Part shown: piece by piece, positions 4,406 to 11,526 of the stretch
Layout of the letters: every line of letters begins with the position of its first letter
Position numbering within the stretch: the first letter of the stretch is position 1
Assembly: GCA_902795755.1 (NCBI GenBank)
Contig: CADBMO010000078.1
Coordinates: 1-11,526 of the forward strand
DNA length: 11,526 nucleotides
Direction of reading: 5' to 3'
From: an uncultured Erysipelotrichaceae bacterium
GTDB taxonomy: Bacteria; Bacillota_I; Bacilli_A; RF39; UBA660
Made by a program: the position numbers and the translations under genes
Notes under the pieces: generated by a model
The model's input: the letters and a program-made list of their open reading frames with translations, nothing else
The model's database searches: none
Told to the model about the DNA's origin: nothing

Positions 4406-6628
4406 CTAATTCTTAAACTGTGAATTATATAGATCTGCATAAAAACCATTTTGCTTCATTAATTCTTTATGATTTCCTTGTTCTATTATATTACCTTCAT
4501 TCATAACAAGTATTAAATCAGCGTTTTTAATGGTTGATAATCTATGGGCAATAATAAATGATGTTCTACCCTTAGTTAATTTATCCATTGCTTTTTGAAC
4601 TAGTTCTTCGGTTCTAGTATCAACAGAAGATGTTGCTTCATCTAGTATTAAGAATGGCGCATCTTTTATCATACCTCTTGCAATGGTTAAAAGTTGTTTT
4701 TGACCTTGTGAAATTGAATCATCATTTTTAACATTATAATTAATGTTTCCAGGTAGGGACTTAACAAAATGATCAATACCTACCGTTTGTAACGCTTTTT
4801 CTATTTCTTTATCTGATACTTTTGCTTTATTATACTTAACGTTTTCTTTTATTGTACCATCAAATAGCCATGTATCTTGAAGCACCATAATAAATAAATC
4901 ATGAATGTTTTCTCTTTTTAAGTTTTTGGTAGAAACCCTGTCAATTAATATATCACCATCTTTTATGTTATAAAACTTCATAAGTAAATTTACCATCGTT
5001 GTTTTACCTGCACCAGTAGGTCCTACTATAGCAACCTTCTGACCTGGTTTAATAAGACAGTTAAAATCTTTAATAATTACTTTATCATCATTATACCCAA
5101 ACTTAACATGCCTAAATTCAATATTTCCTTTTACTTTCTTAGGATTCAATTTACCAGTAAGTTTTGATTCATCTTCCATTTCTACTTCTTCGGTAAATTC
5201 AAATACTCTTTCTGCCGCAGCGGCAATTGATTGAACAGCGGTCATTGTTTGACCTAGCTGTGAAAGTGGTGATGTAAATAATCTTACGTATACCATAAAT
5301 GCAACAATAACACCAAATGATATCTTATTATCAATTACAAGCATTGCACCAACTACACATACCGATACGTATCCAAAGTTACCAATGAAATTCATCATTG
5401 ATGGCATAAGTCCTGATAAAAACTGACTTTTTCTATTACATTCATACACGTTTTGATTAAGTACATCAAATTTTTTAGATGCATCATAAGTTCCATTATA
5501 TGCTTTTACCACGTTATGATTTGAATATATTTCTTCAATATGACCATTTAGTTTTCCTAACTCAACTTGCCTTTGTAAGAAATACTTTTGAGACCTTTTT
5601 AAAACCACACTCATAAACGCAAATCCAAATAACGATGATGCTATAGCTGTTAGAGCCATTATCCAGTTGGTTACAAACATCATTATAATACTTCCTATAA
5701 ATAACGTTGTTGCTCCAACTAAAGTACCCATTGATTGTGATAAATTCATACCAATCATATCAACATCATTAGTAACACGTGATAATATATCACCCGTTGT
5801 ATGGGTGTCAAAATATTTAAGTGATAATTTGTTTATCTTAATAGATATTTTACTTCTTAGTTTTTTAGCATATCTATTAGAAAGTATTGCAAGAAGTACT
5901 CCTTGTACTATGTTAAATAATGCACTTAATAGATATAAACTAATCATGAATATAACTATTTGTTTTATTTTATCCATGTTCATCTTAGGCTTTACAAGCG
6001 TTTTTATACCATTTGGTAGTTTATCTATCTTCTTATATATCGTACTTGCATTAACGTTTTTATCTACATTTCCCATTACGTTTAAAAACTTAATTTTATC
6101 ATTTGTAGTAAGCTTAATTTTTTCTATCATGCTATCTGGTAACAATACTTTTTTAACACTTAATGGCATTTTATTAAACAATGTTATCATGCTTTTTTGA
6201 TCTTTATAATTAATACTTTGCATTAGCTTTGTATATTCTACTCTATCATTATAAGATACCGTAGAATTATTAATAACAACATCATTAGTATCAAGTGGAT
6301 TCATTACAACTATTTTCATGCTTATTTCTTTTAATTTTTCTTCATTTAAATTAGTTGCAATATCACTTGTTATTAATTTTATGTTTTTTTGGTTTACTAC
6401 TAAACCTTTGGTTATTTCATCTGTTAAATCACTTAGTTTATTAGGACCAATTATTGCAAGAACACTACCTGCTGCTGCTAGTACCAAAGCAATTATAATA
6501 ATTGGCAAATACCCTTTAAGACTAACTGCTAGTTTTTTTAAGGTACCAGATAAATCTTTTGGTTTTTCTCCTGGGGCTCCTGGCCCATGTCTTCTAGGAG
6601 GGGTACTTTTTCTTTCTTCTTCTTTCAT
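4406..6628 (-). CDS. Heterodimeric ABC exporter, subunit with catalytic site and large ectodomain
   Basis: This 740-aa half-transporter (membrane domain plus ATPase) belongs to the LmrCD/BmrCD/EfrCD type of multidrug or lipid exporters. A Pro/Gly/Arg-rich cytoplasmic tail (1-30) precedes TM1 (about 41-61). Residues about 62-220 then form an unusually large extracellular insertion before TM2. The remaining helices run to about 455. The ATPase domain (about 500-740) has Walker A GPTGAGKTT (536-544), Q-loop Q584, Walker B FLILDE with catalytic E664, D-loop SSVD (667-670) and switch His695. Its signature is the deviant SISQGQ (638-643), as expected for the subunit that completes the partner's degenerate site. 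Its ATG overlaps the partner's stop (TAATG) after GGAGGAG. Typical subunits are about 580-600 aa; the excess is the insertion. The substrate is unknown. Confidence 0.93.
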   Translation of the reverse strand: MKEEERKSTPPRRHGPGAPGEKPKDLSGTLKKLAVSLKGYLPIIIIALVLAAAGSVLAIIGPNKLSDLTDEITKGLVVNQKNIKLITSDIATNLNEEKLKEISMKIVVMNPLDTNDVVINNSTVSYNDRVEYTKLMQSINYKDQKSMITLFNKMPLSVKKVLLPDSMIEKIKLTTNDKIKFLNVMGNVDKNVNASTIYKKIDKLPNGIKTLVKPKMNMDKIKQIVIFMISLYLLSALFNIVQGVLLAILSNRYAKKLRSKISIKINKLSLKYFDTHTTGDILSRVTNDVDMIGMNLSQSMGTLVGATTLFIGSIIMMFVTNWIMALTAIASSLFGFAFMSVVLKRSQKYFLQRQVELGKLNGHIEEIYSNHNVVKAYNGTYDASKKFDVLNQNVYECNRKSQFLSGLMPSMMNFIGNFGYVSVCVVGAMLVIDNKISFGVIVAFMVYVRLFTSPLSQLGQTMTAVQSIAAAAERVFEFTEEVEMEDESKLTGKLNPKKVKGNIEFRHVKFGYNDDKVIIKDFNCLIKPGQKVAIVGPTGAGKTTMVNLLMKFYNIKDGDILIDRVSTKNLKRENIHDLFIMVLQDTWLFDGTIKENVKYNKAKVSDKEIEKALQTVGIDHFVKSLPGNINYNVKNDDSISQGQKQLLTIARGMIKDAPFLILDEATSSVDTRTEELVQKAMDKLTKGRTSFIIAHRLSTIKNADLILVMNEGNIIEQGNHKELMKQNGFYADLYNSQFKN

Positions 6629-8370
6629 TATAGCTCCTCCTTTGAAACCTGTGAGTATGCAATTTCTTGATAAACCTTACATTTTTTTAATAATTCTTTA
6701 TGTTTACCAATACCCACCATTTTACCATTATCTAAAACGATTATCGTATCAGCATTTATAATTGTTCCTATTCTTTGTGCAACTATAATGTTTGTTGCAT
6801 CATTAATTTTTTCTTTTAATTCTTTTCTTAAAACATAATCAGTTTTATAATCAAGTGCTGAAAACGAATCATCAAAAACAAATATTTCTGGTTTTTTAGC
6901 AATCGCTCTTGCTATTGCAATTCTTTGTTTTTGACCACCAGATATATTAGTACCTCCAGCAGATACATTTGATTTATACTTTTTTTCCATTTTTTCAACA
7001 AACTCTGATGCTTGTGCTATCTTAGCAGCATCTTTAACATCTTTTTCACTTACCTTTTCTTTACCATAAGAAATGTTATAAGAAACACTTTCATCAAATA
7101 TAACAGCCTTTTGTGGTACATAGCCGAGTTTTTTATGTAATTCTTCTAACTTATATTCTTTAATATCAATACCATCAATCAAGATAACACCTTCGGTCAC
7201 GTCATAAAAACGCATTATCAAATTAACTATAGTTGATTTACCAGAACCAGTAGAACCAATAACTGCAAGCGTTTCACCTTTGTTAACTTTAAATGAAATA
7301 TTTTTTAAAACATACTCATCAGCATCAGGATACTTAAACGAAACGTTCTTAAACTCTATTTCACCTTTTAACTTAGTATCATTAATTACGTTACCATCTA
7401 TTATACTTAAATCGGTATCAATAACTTCATTAACACGTTTAGATGATACTGATGCTCTTGGATACATTACAAATATTACCGCAAGCATTAAAAATGACAT
7501 AATAACTTGAATAGCATATGAAGAAAACACAACCATGTTACTAAATATGTTTAACCTATCATACATAGTCGCATTATTAAGCAAAAACGCACCTATTACG
7601 TATATGGATAAGGTAAGCATGTTCATTGTTAAGTACATAGATGGAGACATAATAGACATCATCTTTTGTGTAAACTCTTGAGTTTTAGTTAATTCATCAT
7701 TAGCATTTTCAAACTTTTTTTCTTGGTATTTTTCTGCGTTAAAGGCTCTAACTACCCTAATACCATTTAAGTTCTCACGAGTTTTTTCATTTAAATTATC
7801 AATTAGTTTCTGCATTATCTTAAACTTAGGAAGTACTGTCTTCATAAGTATTATTATAATAAATAACAAAAAAACTACCGCTGCAAACGTTGCATAAGAC
7901 CACTGATAATTCTTACCACTTATTTTAAATATTGCCCATACAGCGGTAATTGGTGCTTTAATCATCATTTGAAGTCCCATTGAAATAAACATTTGTATAT
8001 TTGTAATATCATTAGTAGTACGTGTAATTAAACTACTAGTTCTAAACTTTTTAATCTCACTCATTGAAAAACATTGTACTTTTTCAAATAATTTTTTTCT
8101 AGTTTTTTTAGAAAACGTAGCGGATAAATACGAAGTCATATATCCAACTATAACCATTGATAATAGTGATCCAAAAGCACATACTATCATTTTTGATCCT
8201 TCTTTTAAAACATCAATTATCTTAGTACCTTCAGTTTGTACTAATCTAGTTATAGAAGACATATAATCTGGTATCTTTAAATCTAAAAATACCCCAAATG
8301 CTATTAAAGCGATTACTAATAATATGATTAAACACTCTTTCTTTTTAAATACCTTTAATAGTTTTAACAT
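6628..8370 (-). CDS. Heterodimeric ABC exporter, subunit with degenerate ATPase site
   Basis: This 580-aa half-transporter has six helices (TM1 at about 13-30) followed by an ATPase domain (about 335-580). Walker A GSTGSGKST (372-380), Q-loop Q420 and a good signature NISGGQ (475-480) are present. The base after Walker B is Asp501 (FVFDD) instead of the catalytic Glu, and the switch histidine is replaced by Gln532 (VAQRIGT). These two changes are the known hallmark of the non-catalytic subunit in asymmetric exporters. They complement the partner, which has the good Glu and His but a deviant signature. The ATG at 8370 follows GGGAGG. It is the first gene of the two-gene operon, about 20-30 nt downstream of a clear promoter. 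The pair probably exports hydrophobic compounds, but no resistance profile can be inferred. Confidence 0.93.
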   Translation of the reverse strand: MLKLLKVFKKKECLIILLVIALIAFGVFLDLKIPDYMSSITRLVQTEGTKIIDVLKEGSKMIVCAFGSLLSMVIVGYMTSYLSATFSKKTRKKLFEKVQCFSMSEIKKFRTSSLITRTTNDITNIQMFISMGLQMMIKAPITAVWAIFKISGKNYQWSYATFAAVVFLLFIIIILMKTVLPKFKIMQKLIDNLNEKTRENLNGIRVVRAFNAEKYQEKKFENANDELTKTQEFTQKMMSIMSPSMYLTMNMLTLSIYVIGAFLLNNATMYDRLNIFSNMVVFSSYAIQVIMSFLMLAVIFVMYPRASVSSKRVNEVIDTDLSIIDGNVINDTKLKGEIEFKNVSFKYPDADEYVLKNISFKVNKGETLAVIGSTGSGKSTIVNLIMRFYDVTEGVILIDGIDIKEYKLEELHKKLGYVPQKAVIFDESVSYNISYGKEKVSEKDVKDAAKIAQASEFVEKMEKKYKSNVSAGGTNISGGQKQRIAIARAIAKKPEIFVFDDSFSALDYKTDYVLRKELKEKINDATNIIVAQRIGTIINADTIIVLDNGKMVGIGKHKELLKKCKVYQEIAYSQVSKEEL

Positions 8371-8398
8371 ATGTACCTCCCATTAATAATACTAAATA

Positions 8399-8428
8399 AT
8401 TATACTAATTATTACGTATAATAGTCAA
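8399..8428 (-). promoter_or_regulatory. Sigma-A promoter of the ABC exporter operon
   Basis: TTGACT (8428-8423) and TATAAT (8404-8399) are separated by 18 nt. They sit between the upstream operon's terminator and the ribosome site of the 580-aa gene. The 5' leader is short (about 20 nt), which leaves little room for a riboswitch or attenuator here. Confidence 0.82.
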
Positions 8429-8430
8429 AT

Positions 8431-8454
8431 AAAAATGAGATATAATCTCATTTT
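8431..8454 (-). terminator. Weak hairpin terminator after the 68-aa gene
   Basis: AAAATGAGA (8454-8446) pairs with TCTCATTTT (8440-8432) around a 5-nt loop, followed by T-rich sequence. The stop TGA of the 68-aa gene (8450-8448) is in the 5' arm. The stem is AT-rich with three G-C pairs, so read-through into the ABC operon is plausible. Confidence 0.7.
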
Positions 8455-8654
8455 AATAATAGCATTTCATATATTTCTTTTGCCTCATCAATACTATAAC
8501 CTAAATCATGTAAAACATTTACTATGGTATCAAAGTTTACTTTCTTATACCAATTTTTATCACTTACTATAGTAGTTATTACTTTCTTTTTAGGACCATC
8601 TTTTAACTTTTTACATCTTTCTTGAACTTGTTGTAATATCATCGCTTTTTCCAT
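8448..8654 (-). CDS. Small helical protein, unknown function
   Basis: This 68-aa soluble protein is not recognised. It starts MEKAMILQQVQERC, contains a Lys-rich loop (KKLKDGPKKK) and ends in two predicted helices around a YSIDEAKEIYEMLL segment. The frame is open upstream to 8717, but ATG 8654 is preferred because AGGGTGG precedes it with 7 nt spacing. A longer start would only add sequence overlapping the upstream gene in another frame. Even so it overlaps the 3' end of the transglutaminase-fold gene by 44 nt, so translational coupling is likely. The C-terminal pattern (helix, GYSIDEA, helix) could be a small helix-turn-helix-like or UBA-like fold, but this is a guess. Confidence 0.68.
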   Translation of the reverse strand: MEKAMILQQVQERCKKLKDGPKKKVITTIVSDKNWYKKVNFDTIVNVLHDLGYSIDEAKEIYEMLLLK

Positions 8655-10308
8655 AGATGTCCCACCCTTCATATTTTGTTTTCCTATCTTCAGTAGTAAA
8701 GTCATAAGTTCCATCATTAAATCTTTTTCTTAGTTCATCATAAGTAATATACTCTCTTTTTTTATCCGGGGTAATTACTATATATTTATTTAAACTAGGA
8801 TCAGCAATTGTAACTTCTTCATTATATCCAATTATAATAACTAATTCATACGTCTTATTATTCTTTACTGGTTTAGTATTAATAATAAACTCAGTCATGC
8901 ATGCGTCAGGTGTTTTATCAAATAATTGTTTTCTAACAGCGTTAACCCAACTTAATATATCAATAAATTTATAATCTACTTTGTCAATCATATTACATAA
9001 CAAATCAACTTTTTCTTTTATACTTACAAATTCTCTAGTTTTAAAATCATTTTCATATATTTCAACAGCATCACGAAACTCATTTTTACTTTTAGTAGTT
9101 TTAAAATATTCATCAACTACTTGCATTTCTTTTTTTGCTTTATCACGGTATCTTTTAGGAATTATAGGGTTTACCTCGAAATGATTTACTTCTCCAAATG
9201 ATTTTTCATATGCTAAATCAGATGTTAATAATCCATGGGCAGCATCTGCATCAATAATATAATCACCTATTTTAAACCTGGCTTTCATATGTGAAGCATG
9301 ATAATCAATATCTGCCTTATCACGATAACCAGTAATCCTAAACGGAATATTTAATAAATCTAAAAACTTACAATATATCATCGTAAACTCAGTACAAATT
9401 ATATCATCTTCTTCACTAATATTATTTAATCTATTAATATCAGTATGATCTGCGTATGGTCTTTTTGGCATTATGGCATCTTCTGATCTGTATGCATAAT
9501 AAAAATAATCTTCGTCATATGAGAATTTTTGACATAATCTTTTATATATATAATAAGTCTTTTGAAAATCATTAAAATAACTAGGTATATCTCTTAAAAC
9601 TTCTTCCTTTAGTTTTTCATTTAACTTAAAATCATCTATTACGTTTCTTTCAACGTGAAAGTTTTGTTCTGCTGCAAAATTAGGTATAAAGTTGTATTCT
9701 ATTAACCCAAAGTTTTTTTCAACCTGATTAACTTCCTCATCATTTAAATTATATACTCTAAATATTATGTTAGTAATACGTCTACTTTTTAATATTGATT
9801 CTCTAATAATATTATAAAAAGTTTCTCCATCATAGCCATTAAAATCATTATTCTTAATACACTCTTTTATTTTACGCGTAGGTTTTTTTAAAAGATTAAT
9901 TATAGCATCATAAGTTAGACCTGGCCTTACATTTTTTTCTTTTAATAAATCTGCTATATGTTTATCAGTATATATGTTATTAATTTCTTTACCTGCTTTT
10001 ATTTGCCATCTTTTTAGCTGGTTATTATGTTTAAAGTAGTTTAATACTTTATCAATATCCACTTCTAACATTATTACTGTTTTATCCTCGTCTAACTGAA
10101 AAGCAATCTCATAACTAGGATAAATTTCACTTTTACATAGCACCATAAAATCCTTTATAAATTTTTTATTATTTACTAAATCAATAAATATATGTTCTTT
10201 AAGAGCACTTATACGATTACTTTCATGACAAAATAAATTATCATTATGAATTTTTAAATTTTCATCAATAACAGTCCACTCGTCATTAACTTTTTTAACT
10301 AACTTCAT
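8611..10308 (-). CDS. Cytosolic transglutaminase-fold protein
   Basis: This 565-aa protein has a transglutaminase-like (papain-fold) core in its middle. Counting from the chosen start, the triad candidates are Cys305 (IICTEFTMIYCKFL), His340 or His337 (DYHASHMKARF) and Asp353 or Asp355 (GDYIIDADAA). The order Cys, His, Asp and the hydrophobic setting fit the superfamily, whose members are peptidases, transglutaminases or inactive binders. About 240 residues before and 190 after the core match nothing I know. There is no signal peptide or membrane span, unlike many bacterial members that act at the wall. The frame opens at GTG 10317, directly after the ylmH stop, but ATG 10308 is preferred because AGGTG precedes it with 6 nt. 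It is co-transcribed with ylmH. Confidence 0.75.
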   Translation of the reverse strand: MKLVKKVNDEWTVIDENLKIHNDNLFCHESNRISALKEHIFIDLVNNKKFIKDFMVLCKSEIYPSYEIAFQLDEDKTVIMLEVDIDKVLNYFKHNNQLKRWQIKAGKEINNIYTDKHIADLLKEKNVRPGLTYDAIINLLKKPTRKIKECIKNNDFNGYDGETFYNIIRESILKSRRITNIIFRVYNLNDEEVNQVEKNFGLIEYNFIPNFAAEQNFHVERNVIDDFKLNEKLKEEVLRDIPSYFNDFQKTYYIYKRLCQKFSYDEDYFYYAYRSEDAIMPKRPYADHTDINRLNNISEEDDIICTEFTMIYCKFLDLLNIPFRITGYRDKADIDYHASHMKARFKIGDYIIDADAAHGLLTSDLAYEKSFGEVNHFEVNPIIPKRYRDKAKKEMQVVDEYFKTTKSKNEFRDAVEIYENDFKTREFVSIKEKVDLLCNMIDKVDYKFIDILSWVNAVRKQLFDKTPDACMTEFIINTKPVKNNKTYELVIIIGYNEEVTIADPSLNKYIVITPDKKREYITYDELRKRFNDGTYDFTTEDRKTKYEGWDIYGKSDDITTSSRKM

Positions 10309-10317
10309 AATTATCAC

Positions 10318-11010
10318 CTACTTATATTTTAAATATTTAATTACAAAATTATCTTTCTTGGTAGTATTACATATACCTATATATTTATACTTACCATAAC
10401 GTCTTATACTAAATATATCATCTTCTTTTAGTATGTATGTTCCTTTATTAAGTATATCATAATTTAATATAATTTCTTTATTTTTTATTTTGTTTAATAC
10501 TTCTTTTCTATTAACATTAATTATTCTAGATATTACGTTATCTACCCTAAGTGATGATACTATTACTTCATACTCTTCATACTTTCTTTCATAATCCTTT
10601 AAATAATTAATATCAAGTTCTTCTACTTTTACTTTTTTATTACCTATCATTATTAAATTATCTATTATATAATCAGATAACTCACTTAATATGTAAAAAT
10701 AATAATTATCTTCATCAATTATAATATCACCTAAATAACTAGGTGATATATTAAGGCCAAGTATACTACCTAAAATATCTTGATGTCTTAACTCTTCATA
10801 TGAATCAATTTTAAATAATGATACTTTTGGTTCTTCTTTTGTATATATAATTACTTTTTCACTAGTTTTATATGGTAAATATACTTCGTAATTAATCTTT
10901 TTTAACCTACCTATTACATTTTTGTACTCTTTACCATCTAAAAACAAACTATTTTTTCCACTTAGAATTCGTTCAATAGTATTATCTATTTTATATATAT
11001 CTTTTTTCAT
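10318..11010 (-). CDS. ylmH: YlmH-family S4-domain RNA-binding protein
   Basis: This 230-aa protein matches YlmH by its central signature RHQDILGSILGL (75-86) followed by the LGDI strand (93-96), and by the SSLRVDNVI segment (152-160) that opens the C-terminal S4 RNA-binding domain (about 152-215). In B. subtilis, YlmH is reported to act on 50S subunits blocked by peptidyl-tRNA, as a ribosome-rescue factor. That role is inferred here from family membership. The protein is somewhat shorter than the usual roughly 257 aa. The ATG at 11010 overlaps the upstream stop by ATGA, with AAGGA 6 nt before it. Elsewhere ylmH usually sits in a cell-division cluster (ylmDEFG, divIVA); none of those genes is visible here. 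Confidence 0.87.
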   Translation of the reverse strand: MKKDIYKIDNTIERILSGKNSLFLDGKEYKNVIGRLKKINYEVYLPYKTSEKVIIYTKEEPKVSLFKIDSYEELRHQDILGSILGLNISPSYLGDIIIDEDNYYFYILSELSDYIIDNLIMIGNKKVKVEELDINYLKDYERKYEEYEVIVSSLRVDNVISRIINVNRKEVLNKIKNKEIILNYDILNKGTYILKEDDIFSIRRYGKYKYIGICNTTKKDNFVIKYLKYK

Positions 11011-11526
11011 GCTACATCCTTATGCTTAACTTCATCTATAGCATCATCAATATATTTTTTAATTTGCTCATTAGTAGTTATGTCAAATTTTTTCCCCCTG
11101 ATTGACAAAGGATATTTTTTCCCACTACCAACCGTAATTGAACGAAAAAAATATCCATCAGCAAAATCTATAGTATCATTTTTCAAATCACTATCACTAA
11201 TAGTTGGATTATCTATCGTTTTTTTACTAACATATAGTTTTGTTAAAAACTTATTTAATTCATCTTCACATTTTATTAAAGCATTAATGGTATACTTACT
11301 GTTCTTTTTATATTCATACTCAATTTTATAATATAAATCTAAATTTATAATAAATTTATATACTTCTTCCTTGCTAACACCACATTTCATAATTTCGTCT
11401 ACTAATCCTTTTAAATCAGCATTAAAATATAATGTTTCCATTTTTTCAAGTCCTATGATTTTTGAAAGTCTTTCTACTGCAGTGTACGCAACTTCATATG
11501 AATCACTATCTTTTTCAAAATAAGTA
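11007..11526 (-). CDS. Partial gene, unknown function (5' end off-window)
   Basis: The visible 3' part encodes about 172 residues. An in-frame ATG occurs at 11441 but has only a poor, distant AGGA. The frame stays open for all 28 codons up to the right edge with protein-like, helical content (YEVAYTAVERLSKIIG). I therefore read it as one longer gene entering from the right. The protein is soluble and mixed helical/charged, with a Gly/Lys stretch SGKKYPLSIRGKKF near its end. It overlaps ylmH by ATGA, so the two are coupled. I recognise no family. If translation does start at 11441, the product is 144 aa. Confidence 0.65.
   Translation of the reverse strand, partial: TYFEKDSDSYEVAYTAVERLSKIIGLEKMETLYFNADLKGLVDEIMKCGVSKEEVYKFIINLDLYYKIEYEYKKNSKYTINALIKCEDELNKFLTKLYVSKKTIDNPTISDSDLKNDTIDFADGYFFRSITVGSGKKYPLSIRGKKFDITTNEQIKKYIDDAIDEVKHKDVA

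Noticed and set aside
5667..6761. Plus-strand open frames of 177 and 147 codons opposite the ABC exporter genes
   Set aside because: They lie antisense to genes with full ABC motifs and show no recognisable domain.
7280..7510. Plus-strand open frame of 76 codons
   Set aside because: It is a shadow of the ATPase domain of the 580-aa exporter subunit.
8655..8717. Longer start (89 aa) for the small gene ending at 8448
   Set aside because: The extra 21 residues overlap the upstream gene in another frame, and the better ribosome site lies inside this stretch, before ATG 8654.
8981..9184. Plus-strand open frame of 67 codons
   Set aside because: It is antisense to the transglutaminase-fold gene, with no ribosome site or family match.
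10309..10317. GTG 10317 as the start of the transglutaminase-fold gene
   Set aside because: The GTG is itself part of the AGGTG ribosome site that is correctly spaced for ATG 10308.
11080..11331. Plus-strand open frame of 83 codons with hydrophobic content
   Set aside because: It is antisense to the partial gene; the hydrophobicity comes from the complement of Lys/Asn-rich codons.
1..11526. CRISPR arrays, tRNA or rRNA genes, phage genes
   Set aside because: Apart from the two riboswitch copies I saw no regularly spaced repeats, no cloverleaf-like sequence and no phage structural or integrase genes.

Overview
The window is strongly AT-rich and every convincing gene lies on the minus strand, so it reads from right to left. 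Several genes end in TGA (for example the MFS gene at 2666 and the 43-codon gene at 2538). Translation therefore uses the standard bacterial code and not the Mycoplasma code. Strong Shine-Dalgarno sites, near-consensus sigma-A promoters (TTGACA-17-TATAAT), U-tract terminators, a YlmH protein and a yybP-ykoY-type riboswitch all point to a low-GC Firmicute. A gut Bacilli lineage related to Erysipelotrichia or RF39 is likely; this is inference, because no rRNA is present.

Right part (11526-8431): a gene cut by the window edge, then ylmH (S4-domain RNA-binding ribosome-rescue protein), a 565-aa cytosolic transglutaminase-fold protein and a 68-aa helical protein. These genes overlap or abut and end at a weak hairpin terminator. 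Middle part (8428-4406): a well-formed promoter drives two half-transporters of a heterodimeric multidrug-type ABC exporter, joined by a TAATG overlap. One subunit has a degenerate ATPase site. The other carries an extracellular insertion of about 150 residues.

Just 7 nt after the exporter stop codon there is a compact regulatory cassette (4400-4250): a consensus promoter, an RNA with the hallmarks of the yybP-ykoY manganese riboswitch, and a terminator whose 5' arm overlaps helix P1. It leads into a 149-aa soluble protein built from two copies of a roughly 55-residue domain, and that gene has its own terminator. A copy of the same promoter plus aptamer, with 4 mismatches in 123 nt, occupies 1-123 and controls a gene beyond the left edge. 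The organism therefore appears to have duplicated a manganese-sensing switch. The visible copy drives a protein that is not a recognised manganese exporter, and this is the best candidate for something undescribed.

Left part (3741-123): a tightly coupled envelope operon. It contains an FSR-like MFS transporter, a 43-aa single-span peptide that overlaps both neighbours by ATGA, a 118-aa integral membrane protein, a membrane-anchored SH3-repeat surface protein, and a 71-aa surface peptide. The two exported proteins share the signal-peptidase region VKAD(M/I)xAP. A strong terminator follows, then a monocistronic GNAT acetyltransferase, then riboswitch copy A.
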